Source: Parietaria judaica
Lineage: Eukaryota; Streptophyta; Magnoliopsida; Rosales; Urticaceae
Direction of reading: 5' to 3'
Assembly (NCBI GenBank): GCA_954871525.1
Contig: OX940865.1
Span: 21,374,420 to 21,438,419, forward strand
Length of the DNA stretch: 64,000 nt
The notes below the pieces were generated by a model that had not been told where the DNA came from, searched no databases, and saw nothing but the letters and a program-made list of their open reading frames with translations. Made by a program: the position numbers and the translations under genes. Below, in pieces: positions 11,900 through 23,211 of this stretch. Position 1 is the stretch's first letter. Every line of letters begins with the position of its first letter.

Positions 11900-13885
11900 C
11901 GTGCATAAAGAATAAATAAATCATATATATTAAATATTTTGTGTTATTTTATCTGATTATTATCTTCATCAAAAGCTCTTACTTGCGATAATTTTACAAT
12001 GGAGTATTTGTGGTATAAGTACTTATTTTTATATTAATTATGACGGCATATTTTCAATTTTTTAGCAATAATAGTATTACAAAATAATATCGAGGTTCAA
12101 TTCTGTCTAGATCGAATTAATATATTTATCTACAGACACGCATATGTCTTTAGCTTAGTAAAGTTATTGAAAATAATTAATATTTTTAGAGTTTAATCTT
12201 AGACGTACACCTATCTCATGTAACTAACTTTAATATGGCATAAAGAAGAAAAAAAAAGATTTTGTAGCCTGACTTTGAGTACTATTGTAGTTGAAAAAGA
12301 GATTGTGAATATGACAAAGAACTGAGTACAAATAGGTATTTATGCCGTAAATATGATGTTTACATATTTTTGTAATTACACCTTTAATTTTTAAAATTAA
12401 AAAATATATGTATAGTGAAGATTATACGCATGAATGCATGATACACGTCTTAGGACATAAAGATATGTGTACTGTTTGTACTGTGTAGTATTATGGCTCT
12501 GTCTTTATTTTTGTAACGATAAATGCACTAAAGTGTTTGTCTTTTATTCTAGATCTTATGTTATTATGTCCAATTTAGTTGGATTAAATTCTGATTAAGT
12601 GCTAATTATGACATAATTAAATAATTATTTATGATGAATTTTACAAGATCTTTTGCTAGTCTTTTGGGAAACGTTGTTCGAAAAACCCGCTGGTATTATT
12701 ACCACCCACTAACTCCGGAAATTCAGTCTCTAAAACATAATTTAATTTAATAATTAATTAATGTAATCGCCCATAATATGAACAAGAATATTAAATAAAT
12801 ATGGTGTGATTGAATTTATTTTGTCTCTCTAGATAGGAACGTAGATTTTATTGTTGTGTGCTTAGAAATTTCAGAAAAGCAACGGCAAAAATTAGGGACT
12901 AATTAGCTCATGAAACAACTAATACTCTTTTCAATTTTTCACTATGTATCAATTTGCCTAATTAATATCAATTTTTTCTCTTGCTTTTTCTTAGTTTAAA
13001 TTTAAGCTTTGAAGTTATCATTGGGTTTTGATATATCCCACATGAACATTAATTCTGTATCAAAATACCCTTTTACCACTTCTGTCAAAGTTAAAAGAAC
13101 GTCATAAACACTAAAATATCAAATCTTTCTTAGAATGTCGTAAGTTAATTAGGAGGCAATTTGATGATAAGTTCAAAGAAAACTTGGTACAAATTAAAAC
13201 GTCATAGCCTTATAGGGGTACTATATAATATTAATAATTATATTTTGAAGAGAAAACTAATACAATATAAAGTAATTAGTTCAAAGAGATAAGTAATATT
13301 TATAAATATTTCTTTAACCGGATTAATTATAGACTCAAATGAGTGCCCACTTTACATATATATAAAATGGTCAATTGTGCCACATGTTCTTACACTGAAT
13401 ATATCAAGTAATGTTAGAGTGCATTGTAACCTTGGCCGATAGTACAATCTCCATTAAAAAAAATAACAAAAAAATAATTTTTTTTTTTTAATTATAATAC
13501 TAGTTTTCGGCAGCGATTTGTTAATTGAAACCTGCAATCTACTATCTAGCGAAAGCCGGTTGTCGGTTACCGCATTTATATATCGTTTTTCTTTTCTTTC
13601 TTAAAAAACATATACAGTGGTAAATTTTTTTTGATAAATTAATACTTTCAGTTCTAAATAAGGATTTTGTTTGGCATATGATCCTATGGTTAAAAACACT
13701 CTAGATCTTAAACATCTATGTTGTGTGTAGTTTGTTTTTGTCTTTCCAGTAGTCTCATAATTATACTCCATGCAAAATACTTACAAGAATAATTCATCTA
13801 TAACTCAAGTATACAGTATAAAACTGTTACACCTAAGCTAATATTCAATCTATTACACCTCTTATTATTATAACTAGGAAGCAAA
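11900..13885. other. Intergenic, no gene seen
   Basis: This is AT-rich DNA. No reading frame, RNA gene or complete transposon could be supported. Confidence 0.55.
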
Positions 13886-14206
13886 TCAATTCCTGTTACT
13901 TCCTTCATAATCAAACACCGAAAGAGCGATATGTGGAGAAGAAGAATCCCGGTTTTGATTGACCCCGGAGATAATATTAATATTCATTCCTGGACTTGAA
14001 GGAAGAGATAGCGAAACACCGATGATCATGGGACCAACAGACTTGTCTGCGACAATCCGGAGTTCTTGATCGTCTCGTGTAACGAGAGTACCGACATGAG
14101 CCCCTGGCGTCTTTTCCACGATGATCTCCTTGGCGGGAGATCGAGTCGGCCGAGGAAAGTAGAAGTCAGTGGGAAAGAAACTAAATTGCATGCCTGGCCC
14201 TGCCAT
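13886..14206 (-). CDS. Small FFPTDF-motif protein, 106 aa, copy 3
   Basis: This is a 106-aa protein starting MAGPGMQFSFFPTDFYFPRP, so it shares the MAG...FFPTDF.(Y/F)PR opening of the two upstream paralogues. The rest differs: a Lys/Glu-rich stretch, then a region resembling beta strands (GTLVTRDDQELRIVADKSVG) and a polar C-terminus. It lacks the PARRSD block and the QTRQI tail. It lies outside the recognisable segmental duplication, so it is an older family member. Possible minus-strand TATA sequences lie near 14,252-14,258 and 14,290-14,300. Three members in 8.2 kb on one strand make a small cluster. Function is unknown. Confidence 0.7.
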   Translation of the reverse strand: MAGPGMQFSFFPTDFYFPRPTRSPAKEIIVEKTPGAHVGTLVTRDDQELRIVADKSVGPMIIGVSLSLPSSPGMNINIISGVNQNRDSSSPHIALSVFDYEGSNRN

Positions 14207-14299
14207 GACCGTAACTTTTTTATCAAAACCCTACCACTAATGAATCGAGAAACTTTATAGTTTTCCTTTGAGATTAATTGAGAAACTCGAGTATCTATA

Positions 14300-15073
14300 G
14301 AGTGTTGAAGATAAATATTGGAGATTTAAAGCATTAGGGAGATATCTTGTAATTGTATCTATTCGTTATTATCTTTAGTTTCTAAAAAATATCGAGGGTT
14401 GTTTGTAATTGTATTTTTTTAATGGAGAATATATTTTGAAAAGTAGTGAATTCTAGACAATTTTTTTTTTTAAATATCATCCATGACTTGGGAGACAAGT
14501 TATAAAGTTTCTCAATTAGAATTATACATTTTCGAAGCTTCTTGTACTTGTTAAAAACATATATATCTATATCTATATATACCAGTCATCAACTTTATAT
14601 ATATTTTTTAATAAAATTATATTTATTACGTTAATTGTTTAACAACGTAAGAATGGTTTTTCACTTGAAACTTAAACATTTTCAAATCTTATAATAGGTT
14701 TAAACTTGCACTTGTTTACTATTAAGCTTTTCTATGTATATTTCATATTTATTTATTTTTTACAGATTCCGAGCACCCAATTTTTAGGAACAGGAATCTT
14801 GTTATACCCAAGGTTCAAAATTTTGGGGATTTTCGACGATTGCCCGGTTTACCCTTTTTCAGTGACTATCGGCAGGAAAAAAAATCAAGCATAAATTATT
14901 TTTATTCAAAAAAATTCGAAAAAAAATAAAAATAAACCGACCATATTGTTATGACAAATACATATACAAATACAAATACAAATACAAATACAATAAGCTT
15001 AATGGGTATTTGGTAGTATCTATCATTTCTAGCCTTTGGGTTGGAGTTCGACTCCTCCGGGCTTCTGATTCTT
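14300..15073. other. Intergenic, no gene seen
   Basis: This AT-rich stretch contains a (ACAAAT)n-like run near 14,958-14,992. A B-box-like GAGTTCGACTCC lies at about 15,049-15,060, but I could not build a tRNA or SINE around it. Confidence 0.5.
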
Positions 15074-15606
15074 GGTTAACCAATAAAATCTAGGTACTTT
15101 TAAATAACGGACCAATAAGTTCTTTTTTTTTTGTCCGGACAAAGTTCTAATTCTTTAGTTTTGTGTCTTTATAGGTACCTCTGTAAAAAAAATTGTCCTC
15201 CAACATTACTCACGCCACGTCAAAGTTTTGGTTTTGTATTCCAATGCTTTTTTTACCCGAATAAAGTTCCAATTCTCTTGTTTTGTTTCCTCATATCACT
15301 TTCGTGAAAATTTCAAACCATAAATTATGCCATTTTCGGCGTTGAATTAAAAAGTTATTTTTCTCCCTTTTAAGTACATATCCACGATTATTTTTTATCG
15401 TCCAACTTTCCTATGGCTAATTTACTCCGGAAATGTGGATAAAATTTTGTAACGGTGGCATGATTAACAGTGGAGGACGATTTTTTTTTCAGAGATACCA
15501 ATAGGGACACAAAACTAAAGAATTAGAATTTTGTCCGGGCAATAAAAAGAATTGGTATTTATTGGTCCACTTTTTAAAAGTATTGGTACTTTTACCGGGA
15601 TTAACC
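15074..15606. mobile_element. MITE with long inverted arms, about 530 bp
   Basis: The two arms are imperfect inverted copies for well over 100 bp. The left begins GGTTAACC and includes CCGGACAAAGTTCTAATTC; the right arm, read on the minus strand, begins GGTTAATCCC and includes CCGGACAAAATTCTAATTC. Both arms share the block TCTTTAGTTTTGTGTC. The interior is non-coding. Such long arms suggest a Mutator-like or foldback element, but I found no clear target-site duplication. Confidence 0.65.
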
Positions 15607-15863
15607 CTAAAATCTAATTGGCATACATCTCATCGGAAAACTCATTGCTCTAAAGAAAAAGAAAAAGAAAATTGTCAGTAAAACCGTTACCCGCCAATAA
15701 ACGCGTAAAATCGAAAGATCGATGGTATGTCATAAAAGGAAAGAAGAAAGCCTGACTAATATTTATTACCATCTTTCAACTTAACTGTACCAAAGAGACC
15801 GAACCTTATTCCAATATATACCAACAACAAAAAAAAAAAACCACCTTTGAAACACTCGACACT

Positions 15864-17935
15864 TTACTCAATCGAAAACTCAAACAGCATGGTTTGCTTG
15901 TACTTCTCACCGGGTTGGACGATGACGGACGGGAAGTTTGGCTGGTTCACCGCGTTGGGGAAGCCTTGCGTTTCCAAACAGAGCCCGGAGTGCTTTCCGT
16001 ACACGGCTCCTCCTTTTCCAGAAACACCCTGCACGTAGTTCGCCGTGTAGAACTGCACTCCCGGGGCGTCGCTCCACAAATTGAGTACCCTTTTGCTTGA
16101 CGGGTCCCTCACTTTCGCAGCGTGTTTCAGACCCGATTTCACTTTGCTACCTTCGAGCACGTAGTTGTGGTCGTACCCCATGCCAACCTGTTGGATATCA
16201 TTGCCGATCCTCTTCTCGGTCGTGAAGTCAAAGGGCGTTCCTTTGATGGGCATGATCTCGCCTGTCAGGAACATGTAAGTTCATTGAAGAAATTACGCTT
16301 CAAATTGTGTCTAAGTCTATATTATTAAAGGGGGAAATCGAGAAATTCTCTTCAATTTTAAAATGTTAGCGGGAAGGAATTGAACTTGGATTAACGTGAT
16401 TTTACCAGTTGGAATGCTATACTGATCCACCGGAGTGATTTCATTTGCAGAAATCTGAACCAAGTGGTCTAGAATGTTCCCGGAATCGTGGCCAGCTAAG
16501 TTCCAGTAGGTATGCTGGGCTAAGTTGATAGGAGTTGGTTTATTTCCAGGCACAGCTTCCATGTCGAGCCTCATTGTTGTGCTCGATGTAAGCGTGTATG
16601 TTGCTGTAATGATCACATCGCCAGGGTACCCTATAAAAAAATAATTATATGAGCACGGAGAACGTTCACGAGAATGAGATATGGCTAAGAAATATAGGCG
16701 GGATTATTACCTTCCTCGCCGTCGTGACTGTGATACTTGAAGAGAATTTTCTCGTCCTTCTTGTATTCTACAACCTCCCATATCTGCTTATCAAACCCCT
16801 TGTTCCCACCTGGGAAAGAAAGAAAGTATTTCGTTATTCAGTAAACACTTACTAGAAGTGGAATTCGCATTTTCGGAATTGCACAATACAAGAATCCAAT
16901 ACAACACAAAACCAGTTCTCGAAACGGGAGCGTTGCCAAATCTTCACCTAGCCCAACCCCCTCTCTTTTGAGGGAGATTAAACTCGGGGAATGATTATCG
17001 GCTTTTACATAAGTTTAAAGTCTCTTGAGTAGACCAATGGATTACAGCCTACCGGGCCCGGCCAAAACAATCCTATAAATATAAATCACCAAACTCTGAA
17101 CACAGTTAGATAATTAAAACGACGGAATTATATAACCATAGATTAATATAAATGCTCATTGAGATTACAGAAGCCAAAGTTCCTTGATTTCAATCTTCAA
17201 GATATAGCTTAAGATCATGAAAGCCAAAGACAGAGAATGAGATAAATTCCATTACCATGAAGACTGTTTGGACCATTGTTGACAGGCAGAGAGTATTCCA
17301 CGCCGTTGAGGGTAAACTTCCCTTCTTTGATCCGGTTCGCCACCCGGCCCACAATGCAGCCGAAATACGGAGCAGCCCCGTTCTGGTCAAACACAATCAA
17401 GCATTGCCATCAACCACACACACACACAAATTTGCCATTCCAAATCCTCTTTTTTGCGGAATATATTCCTAATGTTAATAAAAATATATATATATATATA
17501 CCCATTCGATACCAAGATTCACACTTTTGACAACATTGGAAATATACGATGGAAAAAGACGAAGCGGAATGTGATCGATGCATGATTCTCTCTGCTCTGG
17601 ATATGAAAAATTATGAAAATAAAATAAAATAAAAACCGTGGAGAAGAAGGAATTTACCAAGTACGGTTCGAGTTCGTCGAATCCGAGAACAACATCGGCA
17701 AGTTTTCCTTCAAACAGTATGATTGCACCACAAAACACGAAACATCAGCCAAATTCGATAGCGCGAAACAGAAGACTGAGCGTATTGCATGGATAGGGAT
17801 GCGATCGGAGCAGAAATTACCGTCTTTGTCGGGAACGTACAAGGAGGTGATTGTGCAGCCGTAGTTGGTGATGAGAGCTCGAATGGTGCCATTGTTGAGC
17901 TCGAAAATCGCTGGTTCGTGGCTAGAATCCGCCAT
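15864..17935 (-). CDS. Aldose 1-epimerase (galactose mutarotase)
   Basis: Six exons are read on the minus strand: 17,935-17,821, 17,707-17,658, 17,382-17,256, 16,809-16,711, 16,630-16,406 and 16,261-15,864. All introns are GT-AG and phases join to 1,014 nt, giving 337 aa, the usual length. The enzyme interconverts alpha and beta anomers of glucose and galactose. Family landmarks are present in order: IFELNNG and TITSLYVPDKDG; PYFGCIVGRVANRI; NSLHGG with the catalytic His97; AQHTYWNLAGHDSGNI with His170; GYDHNYVL with Asp236; and CLETQGFPNA with the catalytic Glu302. No transit or signal peptide is seen, so it is probably cytosolic. It resembles the Arabidopsis cytosolic galactose mutarotase-like proteins more than the secreted ones. 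A TATA-like run (TATATTATATAT, minus strand, about 17,999-18,010) lies about 65 bp upstream of the ATG. Confidence 0.95.
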
Positions 17936-17998
17936 TGAAATCGAATATGATTGCTTAGGAGAGAGGTAGAGAGGAAGAGGTTGAGAGATGAGCGCTTA

Positions 17999-18010
17999 AT
18001 ATATAATATA
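17999..18010 (-). promoter_or_regulatory. TATA-like element of the epimerase gene
   Basis: The minus strand reads TATATTATATAT about 65 bp upstream of the ATG at 17,935, leaving a leader of some 30-40 nt. Confidence 0.5.
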
Positions 18011-18384
18011 ACAGCTTTGATCTAATCTCATAATCATTTAAAAACGAAATTCAAATAATTTAATTGTTTTAGATTGAGTGGACACGTGGCAGCACCGCAA
18101 CAGCTGATCGAAATTCAGTTTCTCACTTTAAGAGATTCACATTGAAAGTTTTCGATGTCAACCTGCATATAGTATTGAATAGCGGCGTAAATACTTGATA
18201 GAGTTTAAATTGTAAAATTATATAATGAGTAATGCTATCAATTGAGAAAAAAATAATAATAATAATAAGCTTATTGCATTTTCTAAATAGCTGTTTTAAA
18301 TTGATAAAAAAACAAAATATTTATCGATTTAAGCTTGGATAAGCTGTCGTTTCAAATAAAAAAAATTATATTGTCGTAAGAAAA
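18011..18384. other. Intergenic, no gene seen
   Basis: This is the promoter-proximal AT-rich spacer upstream of the epimerase gene. Nothing further is recognised. Confidence 0.5.
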
Positions 18385-18760
18385 GAGAAAATGGCAGTAT
18401 AAGTACCAAAAAGTTTTTAAAAAATTGGTATTAAGTTTTCATTCTATTTTTTGGTAGGTGAAAGTTGTCAAACTCTTATTTTGTGTATTCCGTCATATTT
18501 TCGTCCATAAACGTGCCACATTTCACGTTTTTAAACCCATTAAATATGTCATTGTTTCTCATTGATAAATCAATTAAATTTTTTAATTAAAAATTGTATA
18601 TTTAATGGGTTTGCAAACTCGACACGTGATGCGGTTCGGGAAGAAAACAAGGCGGAAGACACAAAATAAGAGTTTAACAACTTTTGCTAAAAAAAAAAAA
18701 AGAATAAAAATTTAATGTCAACTTTTTAAAGATTTTAAATATTTATGCCGCTATTTTCCC
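18385..18760. mobile_element. MITE with about 100-bp inverted arms (Mutator-like)
   Basis: Left arm blocks AAAATGGCAGTATAAGTACC and TGTCAAACTCTTATTTTGTG pair with right-arm copies read on the minus strand (AAAATAGCGGCATAAATA and TGTTAAACTCTTATTTTGTG). Flanks TAAGAAAAG and ATAGAAAAG agree at 7 of 9 positions, as for a 9-bp Mutator-type target duplication. The interior is non-coding. It lies between the epimerase and the receptor gene. Confidence 0.65.
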
Positions 18761-19224
18761 TATAGAAAAGTATATGTATGCTAATGTCTTTCTACTTGAG
18801 AATAGTTGTTCACTTGTTTGTTAGTTACACATTTTATCATTAATTGTCTTTTTTTTTTTTCCACAAATACACATCAAGTCTCTTACACTCATTTAAATAT
18901 ATATTTTACTCAAATACCCCTCAAGTGATCGCTAACTCTACGATTTAGCCAAGTTACAAAACTTGTTAAAAGTTAACCACAAATCGAACAAAGGGGCACG
19001 AAAAATAAAGACTGGAGGGCATTGCTGAAAATGCGTTCTAGATTGCGGGGTATTTATGGCAAGTACCCAAAAGAAAGTTATTAATGACAATTGACAAAGA
19101 TACATCAAAGTGATAAACCAAGAAGTCAAGAGCAAAGACTTGTGGAATTCAAACAAGAGTGTTTTTCTTTTTTCTTTTTCAGTTGGGTGATCTCAGAGCT
19201 TCACTGAATCTGGGAGCTTCTAAC
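18761..19224. other. Upstream region of the NBS-LRR gene
   Basis: No separate gene is seen. A pyrimidine tract ending TTTTTCAG at about 19,181 resembles a 3' splice site, so the receptor gene may have a leader intron here. Confidence 0.45.
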
Positions 19225-22200
19225 ATGGCTGAAATTGTTGGTGGTGCTTTTCTCTCGGCTTCGTTCCAAGTCCTGTTCGACACGCTTTCTTCCAAGGAAA
19301 TCGCCGACTTCATTCAGGGAAAGACGCCCATCAATGGCCTCCTCAAGAGGCTGAGGATCACGCTCCTCTCAGCCAACGTCGTGCTCGACGACGCTGAGGA
19401 GAAGCACCTTGCGAGCTTCGCAGTCCGGCAGTGGCTCGACGAGCTCAAAGAAGCCGCGTTCGACGCGCAGGACTTGCTGGCCGAGATCGAAATCGAGGCT
19501 CGAGGCTGTGGCGCGTCGGGAAGCTTGAAGAGTAAGGCTCTCAGGCTCGTCTCTGCCGCTTCACTCGGGGCTTCCTTGTTCGACAAGGCAGTCGAGCACG
19601 GACTGGCGAAGATGATCGATCGGTTTGAGGCAATTTTGAGGCAGAAGGACGTGCTGGGTTTGCGAGAAGGCGTTGGTAACAGACCTGCGGATCGGGTTTC
19701 GCCGCTGACTTTGGCTGAAGAGTCTGGCGTTTTTGGCAGAAATGGGGATAAAGAGGCCTTGATAAAGCTCGTTTTGACGGAGGATCACACTGGCTGCGGC
19801 AACGTATCGGTGATTCCTGTCGTAGGGATGGGCGGGATTGGAAAAACGACGCTCTCGCAGGTCATTTATGAAGACGGGAGAGTGAAGAAGCACTTTGAAA
19901 CAAGAGCATGGGTCACTGTCGCGTACGAGTTCGACGTCTCTAGGCTTGTCCGGGCACTGCTCGAGGCGATGGGCCGTCGGGATCTCCACGTCCAGGACTC
20001 GTTTCAACTACATGCTCGGCTGAAGGAAGGCTTGCAGGGGAAGAAGTTCCTCTTTGTGCTCGACGACGTTTGGAACGAGAATTACGCGCGATGGGACGCT
20101 CTGAGGAGTCTCTTCGAGGACGGTGCGAGGGGAAGTAAGGTTATTGTCACCACGCGCAGCGAGAACGTCGCATTGACGACGCAGAACGGCGCGATCTATC
20201 GGCTGAATGAAATCTCCGACGAGGATTCATGGTCGTTGTTTGCGAGACATGCCTTCGGTTCTGAAGCACCTTTGCCTTCTTTGGAAGCGATCGGTAGAGA
20301 GATTCTCCGGAAATGTAAAGGGCTTCCATTAGCGGTGAAGTCTCTCGGCGGCCTCTTGCGTAATCAACGGAACCTTAACCGATGGGAAAACGTGTTAAAG
20401 AGCGAGATTTGGGAACTGCCCCGAGAGGAGAATAGCATTCTGCCGGCTTTATGGCTGAGCTATTACTACCTACCATCCCATCTGAAGCGATGCTTCACTT
20501 ACTGCTCGATTTTTCCGAAAGATCACGAGTTCGAAAAGCGGGATCTGGTACTACTCTGGATGGCGGAAGACTTGCTGCAGCCGCGGAGGAACAAGATGAT
20601 TGAGCAAGTTGGTGAAGAGTGTTTCGACGATCTTCTGTCGAGGTCGCTCTTTCAACGCTCTGGGAAGCCACAGTGCTTCACCATGCACGATCTGGTGATC
20701 GACTTGGCTGCATTTGTCGCCGGAGAGTTCTCTGCGAGGCTCGGAGATGCAGGAACACCAGCCCTTGCAAGCAGGGTTCGCCACGTCTCGCACAACGCGA
20801 AAGACGCTAATCACTCGGAGAAGCTCGCAGCTTTGTCTGAGGCCAAGCATTTGCGCACGTTCCTCGGCATCGGAGGGCAAAATGACACTACGCAAAAACT
20901 TCGACGTGACGTTTTGGTTTGCGAACTCTTTCCCAAGCTGCGATGCTTACGAGTGCTCTCTCTCGCGGGATTGCCCGTCACGGTGTTGCCTCAGAAAATT
21001 GGCGATTTGAAGAATTTAAGGTACTTGAACTTGTCTTGGACCGAAGTAAGAGAGATACCGTCTTCGGTTTGTAAGCTCCACAACCTGCAAACGCTCTTGT
21101 TAGCGTTCTGCAGCAGCCTTTCTCGTCTGCCCGCCGACATGGGAAAGCTGACCAACCTGCGGCATTTGGACATTCGAGGCACGGAATTAACAGAGATGCC
21201 ACTTCAGCTAGGTCAAATCAAAGATCTACAGACGCTGCCCGGTTTCGTTATCGGTAAAGAGAGTGGACTTTGTCTCCGAGCGTTAAAAGAGCTCAAGCAA
21301 CTGCGTCGAGGGCTCACCATCTCGGGGCTCGAGAACGTCAACGACGCCAAGGACGCTGCGGAGGTGAATTTGCAGGATAAGAAACACCTCAGCAATCTAA
21401 CTCTGCAATGGGAAGACCTGCAGGCCGACGATTCGCACAAAGAGAATGAAATTCTCGAGAAGCTCCGGCCTCACACGGGCTTGAAGCGCTTGTTCATCAA
21501 CCACTACAGAGGAACCAAGTTCCCGAATTGGCTCGGCAGTCCTTCGTTTTCGTCTCTGGTTTCGATAAATTTGCTCTATTGCAGAAACTGTTACTCGTTG
21601 CCCCCACTAGGGCAGCTTCCATTGTTAGAGCAGCTCTTAGTCGGCGGGTTCGATCGGCTTCAGCAAATCGGTGAGGAGTTTCTCTCCAGCGGCGAATCGC
21701 TCACCAAACCGTTCAGACATCTGAAACGATTAGCCTTTTTCCACATGGTAGAATGGAGAGAATGGTCCTTCACCGAAACCCTAACTTTCCCAGTTGTCGA
21801 AGAACTCGGATTCGAAGAATGCTCAAACCTAAACGTCGAATTCACCGATCGTACCTTCCCATCCCTGACGAAGCTTTCGATCTCCGCATGCCAATCGCTC
21901 GAATCCCTCGGAGGCTTGGTCTCGAAGCTGACCTCGCTCGCCATTTCCAACAGCGAGAAGCTCCTCTCGAACTGCTTGAATCAGGATCTGCAGAGACTCG
22001 AAGCCCTAACGCACCTGAAGATAATGGACCACGGAGGCTCGGTGAGCTCGTTCCCGTGCGAGGGCACGCCGCTGCCGAGCTCGCTGACGCATCTCTGGAT
22101 CGTGAATCTCCCGAATCTGAGAGCCCTGAACGGGGAGGCTTTCCGGTGCCACGGGGCGCTCGAGGAGCTGAGGATCAATGGGTGCTCCGAGCTGAGGCGG

Positions 22201-22350
22201 TTGCCGGAGGAGGGGTTGCCGAGGTCGCTGGTGTACCTGGGGATCAACCTGTGCCGGTCTCTGAGCGAGCGGTGCGAGAGAGGCAGAGGCGAGGACTGGC
22301 CCAAGATCGCCCATGTTCACCGTGTCTGCATCCATGGAAAATGCATATGA
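19225..22350 (+). CDS. CC-NBS-LRR disease-resistance receptor (RPP13-like 1 type)
   Basis: This is a single-exon frame of 1,041 aa from MAEIVGGAFLSASFQVLFD, the usual opening of this subfamily. The frame stays open upstream to 19,159, but those 22 residues look like a leader crossed by a splice acceptor. The class senses pathogen effectors in the cytoplasm and triggers immune cell death. A coiled-coil Rx-type domain covers about 1-160. NB-ARC motifs follow in order: P-loop GMGGIGKTT (201-209), kinase-2 FLFVLDDVW (275-283, the Trp being typical of CC types), GSKVIVTTR (303-311), GLPLAVKSLGGLL (367-379), CFTYCSIFPKDHEF (423-436) and MHD (487-489). About 550 residues of leucine-rich repeats fill the C-terminus, including LRVLSLAG and LKNLRYLNLS. 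All key residues are present, so it looks functional. Its GC content is visibly higher than its flanks. Confidence 0.95.
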   Translation: MAEIVGGAFLSASFQVLFDTLSSKEIADFIQGKTPINGLLKRLRITLLSANVVLDDAEEKHLASFAVRQWLDELKEAAFDAQDLLAEIEIEARGCGASGSLKSKALRLVSAASLGASLFDKAVEHGLAKMIDRFEAILRQKDVLGLREGVGNRPADRVSPLTLAEESGVFGRNGDKEALIKLVLTEDHTGCGNVSVIPVVGMGGIGKTTLSQVIYEDGRVKKHFETRAWVTVAYEFDVSRLVRALLEAMGRRDLHVQDSFQLHARLKEGLQGKKFLFVLDDVWNENYARWDALRSLFEDGARGSKVIVTTRSENVALTTQNGAIYRLNEISDEDSWSLFARHAFGSEAPLPSLEAIGREILRKCKGLPLAVKSLGGLLRNQRNLNRWENVLKSEIWELPREENSILPALWLSYYYLPSHLKRCFTYCSIFPKDHEFEKRDLVLLWMAEDLLQPRRNKMIEQVGEECFDDLLSRSLFQRSGKPQCFTMHDLVIDLAAFVAGEFSARLGDAGTPALASRVRHVSHNAKDANHSEKLAALSEAKHLRTFLGIGGQNDTTQKLRRDVLVCELFPKLRCLRVLSLAGLPVTVLPQKIGDLKNLRYLNLSWTEVREIPSSVCKLHNLQTLLLAFCSSLSRLPADMGKLTNLRHLDIRGTELTEMPLQLGQIKDLQTLPGFVIGKESGLCLRALKELKQLRRGLTISGLENVNDAKDAAEVNLQDKKHLSNLTLQWEDLQADDSHKENEILEKLRPHTGLKRLFINHYRGTKFPNWLGSPSFSSLVSINLLYCRNCYSLPPLGQLPLLEQLLVGGFDRLQQIGEEFLSSGESLTKPFRHLKRLAFFHMVEWREWSFTETLTFPVVEELGFEECSNLNVEFTDRTFPSLTKLSISACQSLESLGGLVSKLTSLAISNSEKLLSNCLNQDLQRLEALTHLKIMDHGGSVSSFPCEGTPLPSSLTHLWIVNLPNLRALNGEAFRCHGALEELRINGCSELRRLPEEGLPRSLVYLGINLCRSLSERCERGRGEDWPKIAHVHRVCIHGKCI

Positions 22351-23211
22351 ATCTACGATATATATATATACACTGTACACACACACACTTGTGTGTTCTT
22401 CGAGTATTTGAATATAGTGGAAACTGTATTATGTATTTTATAGCCGTTGGATATGGTTTAAATTGTTTGAACCCTAGAAACAATTTCACGGGATAGCCTG
22501 ACGACGGATTACGAGCTAACCGGAAGGTCCGTGTAGGTTTTTAAAACGAGTAAATTTACGGGTACGTCGATGAAGATCAAGTTAAAAAGAAATAGGCTTT
22601 GTGAAAGAAATAAAGAAAGAAAAAATCTCAAGCCCCGAATCGGCTCACTCTTGCAAAAAAGTTGGCCAAGTGAACCTCGCATTAGATGGATGGTGCAGTG
22701 GGACGAGGGACTGCTCGCTCGGCGACTAAATTTTCAGCAGTGGACGGGGGGAGGGGTCGTGCATAGGATTCCGGCAAGCCCGCCCAGTATTTGGAGCCTC
22801 CAAGCCAATGACTGAATTGTCGCAAAGGTCCTACTCCTCCAATGTAGTCGAAAATTACAGACGGACAAAAAGACTTCCCGCATTCATCTGGCCGTGGATC
22901 GTTGACGCCGACAGTCCTAAATCCTGATACGATTATGTCATGTGGACCAAATCCAAGCTCAAAGACTGACTGGTCATGTCGGAAGAAAATAGTTTTTGCA
23001 CTTGCTAGAAGTATATCTTGATATCAATGTTTCAAATTTCAATTACTAATATTGAATGAGAAACTGATGGTTTGATTTCACTAATTTATCGATGAGTAAC
23101 GGACTTTTGATTGGTAAGTTTAGCGATCCTATTTTAGATAACCGGCCTCAGCCTGTTTTATATAAAATAATCTATAAATATAAACTAGTTTTATTTCCGA
23201 CTCATTACATG
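22351..23211. other. Intergenic, no gene seen
   Basis: This contains the 3' flank of the receptor gene and a moderately GC-rich stretch at 22,620-22,930. I could not assign that stretch to a gene or transposon. Confidence 0.5.

Larger units (their letters stand above)
8750..11900. repeat. Segmental duplication, copy B
   Basis: This is the diverged direct copy of 780-6,330, carrying the paralogous small gene at 11,488-11,739. It lacks the PIF/Harbinger element of copy A and has its own short insertion at 9,669-10,029, which I did not find in copy A. Confidence 0.7.

Noticed and set aside
15036..15072. Possible tRNA gene
   Set aside because: Only a B-box-like GAGTTCGACTCC is present; no acceptor stem, A box or anticodon arm can be drawn.
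19159..19224. NBS-LRR start 22 codons upstream
   Set aside because: The extra residues are Phe-rich, and a likely splice acceptor lies within them; family members begin MAEIVGGAFLSAS.
21753..22496. Plus-strand 247-aa frame overlapping the end of the NBS-LRR gene
   Set aside because: It is a shifted reading of the GC-rich leucine-rich repeat region, with Arg/Glu-rich composition typical of shadow frames.
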